64,000 bases of DNA. Origin: Chalciporus piperatus (taxonomy: Eukaryota > Basidiomycota > Agaricomycetes > Boletales > Boletaceae). The position numbers and the translations under genes were made by a program. The notes beneath the pieces were generated by a model. The model made no database searches, was not told the DNA's origin, and saw nothing but the letters and a program-made list of their open reading frames with translations. Location of the stretch: contig JBBPTG010000057.1 of the NCBI GenBank assembly GCA_038093975.1, positions 90,879 through 154,878 on the forward strand, given 5' to 3'. Below, piece by piece: positions 34,711-49,625 of this stretch; positions within the stretch are counted from its first letter, which is position 1, and every line of letters starts with the position of its first letter.

Positions 34711-35205
34711 ATGGTCTGTCCCACCGAGTCTTCGTCGGATTTCTATAGCTTGTTGCGGATACCGCGAAATGCATCTACTATTGACATCAAGAGTGCATAT
34801 CATCGCACTCTCTTACTCCTCCACCCCGACAAACAGCCCCAACTTCGTATAGAAGATTCCGGAGATCGCTCATCGTCCAAGAACGTCGACATCGCGTTAG
34901 TGAAGGAAGCGTATACGACGCTTTCCGATCCCACCTCTCGTGCCGCCTACGACGGGTCGTTGAAACGAGCAGCGAACGCCAGATCGCATGGACCGAGACC
35001 TGCGCAGGTCGTCTCGCTTGAAGACTTTTCGAGTAGCGGAGGAGGAGAGTCAGAGTCTGCGCAAGAATGGCGATACGGATGTCGGTGTGGTGGGGAGTAT
35101 AGGATCTCGGAGGACGATTTGGAGAGCGGGAAACATCTCGTTGGCTGTGAGAGCTGCTCTGAGGTGATTTGGGTCGGATATGAGATCGAGGAGGTAGAGG
35201 ACTAG
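34711..35205 (+). CDS. DPH4: Diphthamide biosynthesis protein 4 (J-domain, CSL zinc finger)
   Basis: A DnaJ-type co-chaperone and electron carrier for the iron-sulfur enzyme Dph1-Dph2, needed for the diphthamide modification of eEF2. It is a single exon of 164 residues. The J domain runs from about residue 8 to 80 with the HPDK tripeptide (LLLLHPDKQPQL) and AYTTLSDPTSRAAYDG. The C-terminal CSL zinc finger has CRCGGEY and, 20 residues on, CESCSEVIWVGYE, giving the four Cys ligands. The start at 34711 gives the family's usual short N-terminus; the upstream frame continues from the previous gene's 3' UTR and is not coding. Confidence 0.92.
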   Translation: MVCPTESSSDFYSLLRIPRNASTIDIKSAYHRTLLLLHPDKQPQLRIEDSGDRSSSKNVDIALVKEAYTTLSDPTSRAAYDGSLKRAANARSHGPRPAQVVSLEDFSSSGGGESESAQEWRYGCRCGGEYRISEDDLESGKHLVGCESCSEVIWVGYEIEEVED

Positions 35206-35698
35206 ATGATGGGGCGAGGACGAATGTGAGCGTGAGTGTGAAACGGGATTATTTTTCGTTGCGTTCTGTTGAATGTGCTATTTCACTTTAGGATTGTTCA
35301 CCACTCGTGTCCTCCATCAAGGCAAGGGACACCCATGACGTCTCTCCCTTGGAGATTTTCGCGGGCGCTGTTTTTGGCTACCTTGTTTCAATGGTTTTGT
35401 CTCGCCCTGGAACAGGGTTCAAGTGCGCTTGGGGACCGAGATCCGTTAGCCCTTGGGGCACTAGCAGGCGAGTCTCGGCCTCCTGCACTATTTCGCGACG
35501 ATCGGGTGATGCTGGACTAAGAGGTAGACCAAAACTGTCGACCTTACAATGTCTGGTAGCAAGTAAACATGAAATAGTTACAACAGTGTACATCCAAATA
35601 CCCAAACCTGTGGTGAAAAGAGGTTCACGTGGAACCAATCATAATAACAACGGATTTCTTGCGAGATGCTCGAGGACGTCCCTCTCCTGAAACTATCA
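35206..35698. other. Convergent intergenic region
   Basis: The 3' ends of DPH4 (+) and the methyltransferase (-) face each other across about 490 bp. An open frame at 35307-35690 contains a short hydrophobic run but no other sign of being a gene. Confidence 0.4.
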
Positions 35699-38600
35699 TC
35701 AATCAACATCCATCGCATCCGCTTCCAGTTCTGCTCTAGTTCTCGACCAATTCTTGAATAAGGTGTTGCGAAATTCTCGTGCAATTGCTTCTGAGACAGG
35801 CCAAGGGACTGCATTCCCAATCTGTCTATGCATCTGGTTTGATTGAGTTATGAAGCTGCTGAACATCGATCGAGAACTTACCGTGACAACACGATCATCT
35901 ATTGCATGAAAAATGAAGTAGTCGGGGAACCCCTGTGAGCGTGCAAGCTCTCGAACGGTGATGATGCGTTTGTACTGTAATATTTCCACAAGTCGGTTCG
36001 AGCACTAAAAAATTGTTGCGAGAATGGCATACGTCTGGGTGTAATACACGACACTGTTTCGCTGTCGGATCCACATTCGTGACGGTCGTTTGGAACCACC
36101 CGTCAGCTTGGACACGGCCGTAAAGTCCTGTGTTTGTGATGTTAGATGCGAACAACCATGACATATGTGTAGTGATTGCTTACCGGCCCGAAAGCCTGCT
36201 TTGGCAATGGACGATGCAGGGTTCGCAAACAGCCATTCCCAAAGATCGGGTCGGAGATCTATGCAAAGAGATCAATTTGATGGCAAATAAAGTCAAGGAC
36301 TAAACCTACTCCGATAGTCTGCATCAGCTCCGAGCGGAATCTCGACGACTCTAGAAGGAGAGAGAACTGAATATGATTCACATCCAACCAGGACAACGAG
36401 AGCTACCTTTCAACCTTTTTCGCCTCGTAGGTGCGTGTGTAATGTTGAATATCCTGCGTCGGCCGTACGCGACACTTCGCTTGAAATGAAGTACGTGGCG
36501 CGTGTTTATATGTGACGTCCGCCCCGGCAATACCACACCAAGCCCGGTTTTGATGGCACTCCTTGATACGCCCTTCCTCCATCTCGCGCCTGCTGAGTTT
36601 TCTGCCGGGGTGTTTCCTGTACAGTTGAATAAAACGAATCCCGTCTCAAAAGCGACACTGCAAGGATGTTAAAGTGGCGCACCAATGGAATTCCGGAAGG
36701 TCGCCAATCGCGTCACGTACACAAACATAAGGATGTTGTGCGACGCCAGGAATCGATCGGATAGGTTGAAGTGTGATGCCATCCGGGAACTTGATCTCTA
36801 GCAAGTCGGGATCAGGGAAATCATGCGTAGGCTGGGGAAGTTCGGGGAGTTCGAGGCCTCGTTTCGCAGCTATGAGGAAGAACCGGACGCGCGTCTGCGG
36901 CGTTCCGTAGTGCGCCGCTTGAAGGAGACCACAACGTACTTGATACCTGCGAAAAACTGAGTGTCGTTCCACTGAAACAAAGGATAGATAAACTCACCCC
37001 AACTCGAGCAGTGTCGCCACAACAAATTTTAGCCCGCCCATCGGAATTCCGCCCTTGACTGCGTGCTTCCCCGACTGGCGTGCGCGAAGGTTGAACTGTA
37101 GGAATCCTCGCACGTTCTCAAATATACAGTACGGGGGTTTCAAAAAATCGACGAATGAAAGGGTAGTCAGGATGAGGTTACTCTTCTTGTCGTTGGCCCT
37201 CTGGAACATGTTTAACGAAGAGTGGGGCTGACTAACGGGAGATCAATATATGCGGGGAAAACTGAAAATAAAACTGAATCTTACCAAGGAAACCCTGCAA
37301 CGATACAATCTATGTCTCCAGGTTTCAGCGGTGGGGGCAACGCACGACCCTCGATGGATTTGAGGGGGTCGGGTCTTTTGCCTTCGTGCGTCAAGATCGC
37401 GTGTTGGAGGACCAGGTTGGCACATTGGTTATACACTTTGACCTCCGGAGCATTCAACCTGGCGAACTCGTTCGAGACAACTCGAAATGCACGAGATATC
37501 GTCACTTACTGTATGGTCTTTGCCGCGCTCGGGGAAATTTCGACAGCGTGCGTTAATTTGAAACAGCCCAGTGCTTCCATGGCTAGCCCAAATGCGCCTG
37601 TCCCTCCGAAAGGGTCAAAGACCCGCAGGGGTTCTTCCTCGGCTAGGAACGTGTTCATCTTCTCGAAGTCTTTGAGATTTTCTCCCATGCAATCACCGCA
37701 GACGGGAAGCTCCATTAAATCCATCCTGTGCCTTTCTCTCCACTCTTTGACGACGAGTGAAGGGAAATGATATATGACGTAGAAGTGGCGGGGGGACATT
37801 GCCTTCCATGCGGCTAATTGAGGCAGAGAGTAGCCAACCACAACATAACATTTCCCGATCAAAAAATCAATGGGAAATGCCATCTCGTCGTCTGTACAAA
37901 ACAGATGTTTCTTCACGGCGGTCGTTAAGTAACAACTCGGATTCGAAATCGCTAAACCTACCTCGTCCTTCATCACTCCTTCCGGTCGGCACCCCAGTCT
38001 GTCGACGCGTCCCAAGAGCTGTACGATAACCTCGGTATCATTGTGACCGGGACCGTGATCGAACCCCTTGATACGGCCAATGTGGCATGGACCCTCGTCT
38101 GCTTTGAAGAAAACATAGTCGTGGATGTGGTAGTCGGATTTATGCCATCGTACACCGCGAGGAATTCTCGCGACCTGGGTGTCTTCATCGAATTGGGCCG
38201 CGATCTCGCACGCGGGACAATTGTGCGGCGGCGGTTCCCTCTCAGTGTCGGTTATTGCTTCCATGTCGATATCTTGAAACGTTCCGTAAAAGTCATCCCA
38301 CATATACCTGAAATCGGCGGTCAGAGCGACGCGGCTATATTCGAACTGCCACTTACCTGTAAAAGAAGTGGAGAGGCTGAACGGCCGCGAGAGATTCGCC
38401 GGGCTTGATGTAGTGCGCCTTAACAACGCCAATGATCAGGTCCATGCGAAGCTCGTCGCATTGGTCGATAAGAAAGAGTTCCTGTGGGTCGCCCAGCTGT
38501 TGGAGGTACGTTTTTGAACTGTGCTGGAACCATTGGACATGTACAGTCTCGTGTTCTCCATTGATATTGATGAGCTTCGCGAACCTGCGGGCAAAGTCAC

Positions 38601-40202
38601 AAGAAGGCCTGATAGTATGGAAGCGACACTCACCAGAAGTAATCGGCGAGAGTGTCAGAAGGTTTGACATCATCGGGGTCCGAAATGTCAACAGTCCCGG
38701 CCACGAACACGATGGTGTCCCCGACCTAGCGGTGGTCCTCAGCTAACGGGAGAGTATTCTGATTTCGATCCTCGCTCACCTGATATTTCACTTCATCGAT
38801 CATGATGTATTTCAACCAGTGCGACCGCCCAATACGCTGCCCAAGCGCGGGCCTCAGCTGAATCCGTCTGGCTGTGGACTCTCGTTGAACAAACCCTTTG
38901 ACCCTGAGGGTAAGTTCGTCGGCTAGTAACTCAGGCTCTGGCGGTGTGCGGGGGCCAACGACCCTGAGTTTTTCTCTGAAAAGTGGGATAGCCAACTTCG
39001 CGATGCCTGGCGTGACATGTGTTGTATTCTGTTTCTTCAAAACGGCCAAGTCGAGGTTCCCTGAATAGCCAATGAATTCCAGTCTTTCGTCTTGTCTGAC
39101 CTTGGCGGGTTTAGGCCGTCGTATTAACACGGGCGCTATTCGAGAGAGAAGGTAGCTGATGACAGGGGTCACCCTGAGTGGATCTGCGCTTGGAACATCA
39201 TCTAACGTCTCGCGTAGTTTCGGTGCCTAGTCTAATGGTCAGTGGTGGGTCGTACAGATAGCATACACTCACAGCGTCCCAAAGCTCACGTTCGGTCAGC
39301 TTCTCGCCGAGCACCTCGATCTCCACGATCTCCTTCACAAACACGTAGAACTCTTTCTCGGGATCGTGTGCAGCGGATGATATCACAAGCTTCAATATCG
39401 TCTGATGCTTGGAAAACGGACGGAATGATCTACGATATTTCTTGGAAGGGATGGAGAGCTCGTAAATCGCATGCTCGGATTCAACATAGAATGGCCTTCA
39501 AGTCGTCCTGTTAGTTTTACACCTCGTTATCGCCAAATTTATACGAGCTACGCACACATCCGCGAGTTGGTAGTTCGTGTAATACCGCAGAATCCTTGGA
39601 ATAACGATGTACTGTGGTTCCTCGTCCTCGCCGAGGTCATCCTCCTGACCTTCGTCTTCATCGTTTGCGTACCTCGGGAGCACGAAACCAGCGCCTTGCA
39701 GTCGATAATCTTGATTCTCTTGGTCGTCGAGAATATCGAGCGAAACGAGGTTATTGTCGTGACGAGCGTCGAAGAAGGCAAAATGAGAAAGAACGCGAAC
39801 GGGTTTCCTACCATCGTCCAGTTCTTCTTCGCCGAAAACCAGCATATTGGCAGTCTCGAGAATTTCATAAGGTCTTGGTTCATATTTCCGTGCTGGTAAG
39901 TATTAGGGGGAGATGTTTTAGACATGAGGCGCGTTCGAGATGGAATTGCTCTCTTACGGGACTTTGAAATCGCATCAAGATTACGGCGTTTAGAGCCCTG
40001 GCGGAATGAAACGATGCTTTAGTACTTGTTGTCAAGCAGAACTTGTGTAAACGCGCACCCTGAGGTCTACATCAGCAGCACCATCACGACTGCGTTTACG
40101 GCCAGTGTCGGACGGACCAGCTGATTCAGAGTCTTCTACTTGAGATTCTCCCGGGAAAGAGACGTCCCATGCACTGGGTCGTCCTGCTCTGCGAGGAGGC
40201 AT
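35699..40202 (-). CDS. DNMT1-type DNA (cytosine-5) methyltransferase
   Basis: A nuclear maintenance-type methyltransferase transferring a methyl group from AdoMet to cytosine in DNA. About 12-15 short exons. Domains in order: basic Ser-rich N-terminus with GRKRSRDG; a replication-foci (RFTS) domain around 39550-39870 ([19 protein letters not shown]); BAH1 ([16 protein letters not shown], 38.4-38.75 kb); BAH2 ([20 protein letters not shown], 38.0-38.35 kb); catalytic domain with motif [21 protein letters not shown], the catalytic Cys in GFPCQPHS, ENVRGF (motif VI), [14 protein letters not shown] (motif VIII) and [18 protein letters not shown] (motif X). A 53-nt intron (37232-37284) splits the catalytic Cys codon. 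No CXXC zinc finger is apparent. The start [13 protein letters not shown] requires two short introns before the RFTS domain and is probable. Confidence 0.88.
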
Positions 40203-40673
40203 GGCGGTCAGCGTGTTACTGCAGTGCCACACGTCTGATTGAGTGAATAGCTCATTGTCGCGGCTTGTATCGAGTAATACTAAGATGGGTATACCAAAGA
40301 CATTCTTCTTTGGGTCCATAAAATGAGAGGAGTCCGCAGATTTACAACTCTATGGTAGCCTACAACTACAGAATCCAGATGGATGTGGCCTGCTACGTAG
40401 AAGTAAAACCGGTACAGTGGAAGGCTGGAATTCGACTTTCGCGAGTATAGAAAGACGGGATAGAGATCGATGTCTACTAGGTAAGGATAGCGGAGACAGA
40501 AGGAAATGTAACGAAAACTCAAGAGTTGTACCATACTTGACCAAGAACTACGTTTGCATGTCGAAGTGTCAGCATTGAATCAAAAGAGGGATGCTCCAAA
40601 CTAACAGATTCAAAGATATGGCCCCGAATCCGAACCAAGCGAAGACCTCGAGATGATGAACCGTGGTTCAACA
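40203..40673. other. Intergenic region between HOG1 and the methyltransferase gene
   Basis: About 470 bp, promoter of the methyltransferase gene and 3' UTR of HOG1. Short open frames without support. Confidence 0.4.
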
Positions 40674-42463
<1,790 letters not shown>

Positions 42464-42935
42464 TGTTCACTTATTGTGGGTTCGGTTCGACAACGAACCA
42501 GTCAGAGAAAAGTGATCGAGAGTGTGGGGTGATGGTAGGCAATGAGGCTCTGAGTGAGACTCTGATATATCAATCGCGAATAGGTAACCCTTGGCTAACC
42601 CTTCCGCCCAGATTTCCTCAGCGTGTCTGAGGTCCCAATGCGATTTGGCCCCATACAGAGTCAACCGAAGGTCATTTAGCTATCAGATCTCCTTCATTCA
42701 CCATTCTACTTGGATGTAGTTCATGTCTGTCAGAGCCTGTCACAGTGCCAGAGCCATGAGGAACATGTCGGTCAAGATGATTAGGTCAGCCGAGGCGAGT
42801 CGTCGTCGAGAGGCTTCGGTCTCCATCGGGTCTGCAGTTTGACTTGAAGTTGCCGCCCACCCAGTCGTTTCTCAGGCTCAAGCGACTCTGCCTCTCTTTG
42901 TACTTGACCCTCAACTCCTTACAGAGTCTCTAGCA
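42464..42935. promoter_or_regulatory. Divergent promoter region of HOG1 and MCR1
   Basis: 472 bp between two start codons on opposite strands. A repeated phrase TCAGAG(T/C)-like occurs near 42500-42555 and 42727, but I recognise no defined factor site. No gene is visible. Confidence 0.4.
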
Positions 42936-44311
42936 ATGTCCTTCATTCGTGCTGCAACCATGGCCCGTTCCGCGGTAGGTTTGTCGCCCATTTCACTCGG
43001 ACACTCATCGAACCATAATCTACAGGCTAGGACTGCCAGGTACTATTCGACCGAGGCACCTGCTGCCAAAACCAGCCGTATCCCCAGTTTCAACAACCTC
43101 TTCGCCATGTGGTGCATTGGAATGGCTGGTTGGGGTTACAAATCTTACTCCGACAGCCAAGCAGAGGCTGCGGAGAAAGAGAAGACCGCCCAGGCAAAGA
43201 AGGTTTTGACCAGTCCTCTTGACCCTCAGAACTTTGTCGATATCAAACTCAAGAGAATTGAGTCTTACAACCACAACACCTCCAAGTAAGCGTTACATAC
43301 ATATTCCCCTGCGACTCGGAGAGTCACGGGTCGCAACGATAGGTTTGTCTTCGAACTAGGCGAGGGCAAAGCTTCTCTTCTTCCGGTAACCTCATGCGTG
43401 TACCTCAAAGCGGAGGATTTCAAGGATGCCAACGGAAAGCCGATGCTCCGTCCCTACACTCCCATCTCTCCTTCGGATTTGGAGGGAGAACTCACCTTCA
43501 TCATCAAAAAGTATGAGACCGGAAATGTCTCAAAGTATATACACTCTTTGAAACCTGGTGATACCCTCGCAGTCAAGGGTCCTCTCCCTAAATGGCCCTA
43601 CAAGAGTGATTATCCTCTGTTTGACTGCACGAATGCGGGCTGAAGTCTATGCAGTGAACGAGTTGGATGAGGTTGGCCTCATTGGCGGAGGTAGCGGCAT
43701 GTAAGTTGCGAGGGAAGTTAGCTTCACCTCGCCTTCTAACTGTACCGTCAAGCGCGCCTCTCTACCAGGTCTTGCAACATGCATTGGCGGACAAAACCAA
43801 CAAGACCAAGTTCAAGTTGATCTTCGCAAACGTGACCGAAGCGGATATTCTCCTTCGCGAGGAGTTCGATGCGATGAAGAACAAATACCCCAACAACTTT
43901 GATGTTGTCTATGTGCTAGACAAACCTCCTGCAAACTGGAACGGTAATCTGATATTCTCTTGGCCTTTGGACCGACTCCTATAGTTCTCCTTTCATTCCA
44001 GGGCCCAGCGGGTACGTTACTGCAGATCTGATCAAACAACACGTTGCCCCTCCTTCTCTCGGGGACAAAGTCAAAGTTTTCGTCTGTGGTGAGTGACCTA
44101 GCTGCATGAGGATTAGGAACCGAGCTCACGTGAACGATAGGCCCGCCACCGCAAATGGTTTCCCTTGCTGGCAAGAAGGATGGCCCTTACAAACAAGGCG
44201 AGCTGACTGGTGTCCTCAAGGAGCTCGGATACACTGCGGACCAAGTTCGTTCTTTGCTCGGGTTGTGCGACGTTTGCTCATGCAGTGAATTTTCAGGTCT
44301 ACAAGTTCTAA
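42936..44311 (+). CDS. MCR1: NADH-cytochrome b5 reductase, mitochondrial type
   Basis: An FAD enzyme passing electrons from NADH to cytochrome b5, with outer-membrane and intermembrane-space forms in yeast. The N-terminus is basic and Ser/Ala-rich, followed by a hydrophobic segment (NNLFAMWCIGMAGWGY) that serves as a stop-transfer/anchor. The FAD site is RPYTPISPSDLEGELTFIIK, then GNVSKYIHSLKPGDTLAVKG; the NADH-binding part has VGLIGGGSGIAPLYQVLQHA and VFVCGPPPQMVSLAGKKDGP. It ends in VYKF, standard for the family. Six exons; the join KMNELDEVG and the terminal gtctacaagttctaa exon were placed by frame and homology. Confidence 0.93.
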
Positions 44312-44599
44312 ACAGTACATACCCTTTGTTACTTGAACGAATACGCCTCATGTAGATTACATAATCTACCTCCTCATGTATAGGACTGACGCGTAACTCG
44401 CAATCTACTTTGCATACTGACGAACTCTGGAATCTTATCTGCTCACCAACATCATCCACCAAACCATCGACTTGGATGGTACATACTTGCTCGACGCTCG
44501 ACCCTTTGCTTGCGATCAACAACTGTACTTCCATCCCAGACCTTGTTGATACCACCCAGCTCCAGCTCGGCGCGACATCTTCAAGTTACCGAGTACACT

Positions 44600-47500
44600 A
44601 TGGACAACACCGATACCAAGTCATCTGTTCGTCGCCTACCAACACCACCCCAGCCCACCTCATCCGTAAGTGCCTCTAAGGCGCCAGGCGTCGTGTCGAC
44701 CACCAGCTTTTATGCATCCGGGGACTCCAAGCCGCCACCACTACCTTCACGCAAAAACATCGGTTCATCTTACGCCAAAGTCGCCCAACCAAATGACCCA
44801 CCACCCGAGTACAATCCCTTGGACGCAGGTCCTTTCCGCGAGCCACAGCTCGTGGAGGACGCCCCCATCACCAACGATTCCCTTCCGGCCCTATTATCAA
44901 CCGATCACACTCCCAGCAATGCATGGGGTACAGCGGACAGTAGTTGGACAGGAACTCATCCAACCTGGGAGCCTTCTAGTGATGCGTGGAATACAGAAGT
45001 GACGCCTTGGGATAGTGCAGGTCCTTGGCTGCAATATGGCGGGTCTTCGAAAGGTCCAAACATCGATGGCCGGGACAAGTACGAGGAAGAACACTGGTGG
45101 GACGCCTCTATTCGCGAAAATCACAAACGCCCTGGTCCAGGAGTACTTCCACCTGTACTTGCGGACCTCCTCCATAATCCTGATCACTCCTTATTCTCGG
45201 TGAGCGTCGACCCACCAGATATCAAGCCCACCCCACCTGCCTCTCAAGAGGGTGGCGAGGATGCACCACCGTTCCAGCCGCCTTCCGTGGACGCCCTTAG
45301 ATACTCCATACCACATCCGAACGCATACTATTGCAGGAAGCACAACGGATGGCTTCTTCTACAATGGAAGTCTTCAACTATGTTACCCCCTTTGGCAAAG
45401 TCGTTCGTCCCCGATCCAGAAACTCCATTTCCAGACCTTGTACGCCGCAAACGCACAACCTCGTGTGTTGGGGAGGGAGAGCAACCTTTAATTCAAGCAA
45501 ACCTGACCCATCACTTCCATCGTTATGAAAAGGCGGTAGATGCTCTCAAACTCGATCCTGCTTATCGTCGCTCGGAATGGGAAATATCTGAGCAGAAGAA
45601 ACAAAAGCGGCGGAAAGTCACCTCGCTCAACCTGGACACAGATTCGACCACGGAAGACTCGCCCGAGGAGGCCGGGGACTTGTTAGACCTCTATGTTTGC
45701 TGTCAATGCTCGGTGTACTGCATTGTTTCGGATGTCATTCCTGGTGTTATACCCGTCAAGTTCCTCGAGGAGTTTATACGAGAGAGATGGGATAACCCGG
45801 CTCCCGGTCGCAGCCGAGAAGAGTCCGTTGTTTCAGGACTGGAAACCTTCCTTGTGTACGTTCAATCTTTAATGCTGCATAGGAAGACACTCATGGCATG
45901 TAGTATCATTGAGAACAAATTGTGGCGGGGGGAGAATCGATGCATAACAATTTCGCGACCAGTATTCCAACGAAAGCTTGGGTGGACACCTGCAGTGTGA
46001 GGTTCAATCCGGTTGTCATCAAGTCTGCTCATGCGATCCGACATTGCAGTCGCACTATCTTTGAACAGTTGGGCTTCGTCATTGCTGAGACGGTGACAAC
46101 GTCGGGTGTCCGGGACACCTCGATTACACCTCCCAGCACTGATCCTACCACTCCGGAGGGTCAGGAAGCTCATAGAAAGCTTCTACGTTTTTGGGTAGAG
46201 ACGGGAGCCTGGTTGCTCGACTACCAACGCCGATACAGTAGGTGCTATCTAACCCTCACGAGTATGCTCTTAATTCTCTCATAGGCAACGCGTTGAAACA
46301 GTATACCTGCGCAAAGCCCTGGGTTAAATTGACTTCCGTCCGAGAGATGTATCAGATGGGTATTGGGGCACATCCTGATCAAAGTATGTTTCATCGTACT
46401 TAGCTTCTTTGATTCCCTGGTTTCTTAGCGAGCGCTAGTCCCAAGGCTATCAAAGATGCATTCCTTCCTCGAGTATCCGCCTGTCCTGGATGCTCTCCGG
46501 GACTTGGGCATGACTCCTACTACATATTCACCTGGTAAGTCGATATATATGCTAGATATAATCTGTACTAAATTGGGCAATGTTCCAGAGTTCTTGGCAT
46601 TCTCGTATCTCGCACAGTGTAGATGTGATCCTAGTCGGACAACACCATATTTCTCTCGACTTTTTGCCATCATCCAGACCATGCAAGAACACGGCGGTGA
46701 AATCCCACCCCAGGAACTACAAGAGCTGGTTATCGAGGAGCGTTCCAGAAATCGATACACGGATGAGGATCGCGACAGTGCTATCGGGATTCTTGGTTTC
46801 GGGAGGGACAACATACTCCGGGTGGATTACGATGATGATGTCGACGAGCAGTTCATTGTGAGCGCGTGGAAAGACTGTTTGAAGAGGGCTTGGAGGGATC
46901 CAGTCAGTGGTGGACAGCGACTGACGGATGCGAACGATGCGTTTAGGATACTGGCAGAGTCACGAGGGAGCGCGACCCTCCGGAAGGTATGGGAGGAAGG
47001 CTCGAGGAACGTGATGGACTCGAATCGGGCGTACACTGTCCTGGAAGTCAGTCCGGATATGGACGATGAATCGTTGATGACCGTGTTGATGTTGCGGGTA
47101 TGTGTTTTAGCTGTTCGTCGGTTGATCTGCTCACATTGCTTCATAGATTGCGGACCAACCTCACCTGGCTGACCGGATGAGGGATGCCTTGGCGATAGTT
47201 GCAGAAGCCAGGAATAGCAGTCGGATCCGGGCGTTCTTGGAGACTGGGCAAGATCGTGAGTGTTTGCTGTGCTTGATACGGGAAAGACATCTCAAATCGT
47301 GATTTAGCTGGAGAGAATGTCATAGTAACACGGCGGGATCTTCCAAGAGGTCTCAACCAGCTGGGCAATACCTGTTACTTGAACTCGCTCTTGCAGTACT
47401 TTTACACTATCAAAGACCTTCGAGATGCCATCACAAACACCGGTGTCAAGACGCTGGAAGATGAAAAGTACTCGGATGATGATCTCAAGCGACACCGTGT

Positions 47501-49424
47501 TGGTGGTAGGTTGATCACAAGGAGGGAGATTGTGCGATCAAAGAAGTGTAGGTGTCTTGGTGCCTTTACAAGGACGTCATACTGAGAGTTTGGTTAGTTG
47601 TTAACCAGTTGGCGGGTTTGTTCCGGGAGCTTGAGCACTCCAAGGACGCTGCTGTGACGCCAACGATGGATCTCGCTAAGCTTGCACTCGTAACCTCCCG
47701 AGACGAAGAAGACGAAGAAGCCGAAAGCAGAGCAACCGACTCTTCCAACGACACCGATGCCACCCTCGTCGACGATTCTCAATCTCCTGGACGTCTCGCC
47801 ACCGCCGATTCTGCCGACTCTGTCCTCGGAAAACGTGCACGAGATGACATGGCGATGGCGATGGATGTTGATGAAGACCCGGCACTCAAGTCACCCGTTT
47901 CTGATTCGGAAAAGAACGGGTACGTGATGGTCTCAAATCCGTCTTCGCCACGGAGATCCAAGTCCCCTCGTCTTGACCCGGCGAGCAGTTCAAGTTCATC
48001 GTCCAAATCTATCTCGAAAGAGGCGACGAAGACACCTTCTGGACAGTCTGGGGACGAGGAAACCGTTAAGAAGCCAACTGTGCCTCAGAGGAAGGTGACG
48101 TCTGATTCCCAGATGCTATTCGGTAAGTTTCTGGCGGAGTCGTTGAGAGATGTGGTCTTATTGCTTTGATTCCGCTAGGCAAACAGCATGATGTTTCCGA
48201 GTGCATGGACAACTGCATGTTCCAGATTGAGATTGCCTTGCTCAATTTCAACGGTTTGAGTGAATTGCAAGAGAAGGGGAGTATGGTGAAAAGGTTTGTT
48301 TACATGCTGGCTGAGTGGATACTATCTAAAAGTTTCTTGTCAGGCTCTTCTACGGCAAGCTAAGACAACGCCTCACTCCAGATCAGCGCAAATCTCGGAC
48401 TTCAGTGACGGAGAAATTAGACCTGTTCTCGCATCTGCCCGTGAACGTCGCTGACAATGATAGCGCCTTCGACATATACGACGGTCTAAGTGGATACTTT
48501 GATGACACGGTCGATTATGAGGGAGGGAAGGCAAGAATGGAGGTTTCGCTGGTCGACCTTCCTCCATTGCTGCAGATCCAGTTACAGGTGCGCGGGTCGT
48601 TTTCATGGTTCCCGGTTGTGCACGGTTTTTAATATGTCGCAGCGAGTGCAATTCGACCGAAAAACACTGCAACCATACAAATCCCAAGCATACGTCAGGT
48701 TTGGTGAAACCATATACATGGATCGTTTCCTTGATTCGGCAGATCCGAAGAAGAAGGCAAAGTCTAGACGTATACAGACCACGCTGAATGCTCGGAGGGA
48801 GCGCCTACACTTACTGACCGAAAACGAGGTCTGTGTGCATCATTCGCAAGCAATTCCACGTGGGACTCATGGGACCTATATCACTCTAGCATGCTCCATT
48901 CGGTACCTCCCTTGAGAACACCTTCAATTTCCTGACCAAGCAAGAAACTGTTGCACTTCCCCAACTAGACGACGAACTTGTGGCACAGCTGAACAACGAA
49001 CAGGAAACCCTCAAGACCGAAATTGAAGTGCTTCGTGCTGACATGGTGAAGCTCAAGGAGGAGTTGGAGGAGATATGGAAGGACGACACCGCTTATCCTT
49101 ATGAACTCACTTCGGTCTTCATTCACCGAGGCAGCTCGGCATCTTTCGGACACTATTTTTTCTATTCTCGACACCTACCCGACAAGCCAGACGACTGGTT
49201 CAAGTACAATGACTCTCGTGTCACCGAAGCAGACAAGAAAGATGTGCTCAAGGATACCACTGGAGACAATGCGAACCCGTATCTGGTGTGTAATCACTAT
49301 TCTCCCCGAAAAAAGGGTGGTCCACTGACTATGATTGCAGTTGGTGTTCGCTCGCAAGGGCTCGGACGTCGTACAGACAGTGAGGCGATCCGACGATGAA
49401 CTTCTTGAGGCGTCGGAATCGTGA
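44600..49424 (+). CDS. UBP2: Ubiquitin carboxyl-terminal hydrolase Ubp2
   Basis: A large deubiquitinase (USP class, about 1300 residues) that in yeast trims K63 chains and opposes the ligase Rsp5. The first 110 residues are disordered and hold a PPEY motif at residues 68-71. A long middle region (LLDLYVCCQCSVYCIVSDVI, helical stretches 46.0-47.2 kb) is typical of Ubp2. The catalytic domain starts at about 47330 with LNQLGNTCYLNSLLQYFYTI (nucleophilic Cys), is interrupted by a roughly 150-residue Ser/Asp-rich insert (47660-48115), resumes GKQHDVSECMDNCMFQIEIA, and ends with the His box SASFGHYFFYSRHLPDKPDD followed by WFKYND. An internal coiled coil (NNEQETLKTEIEVLRADMVK) precedes the His box. 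More than ten introns. Catalytic Cys and His are present. Confidence 0.9.
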
Positions 49425-49625
49425 TATACATCTGATATCCTCTGGATGTAATTCCTACCTGCGTTCATGTGCATACACATTCGTAATAACTGGACTGTAT
49501 ATTCTGGGTATAATCATGCTCTATCTTCCTGGTATGCAGCGTCCATGGCTGCTAGGTACAGGCAAGGCCAAACGCTGAGAGAGATCAGGTTTGAGCATGG
49601 TGGGAGAGGTTATACCGAACTGACC

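Noticed and set aside
35307..35690. Frame with a hydrophobic run (PLEIFAGAVFGYLVSMVL) downstream of DPH4
   Set aside because: It lies in a short convergent intergenic region, the rest of the translation is not protein-like, and no splice structure supports it.
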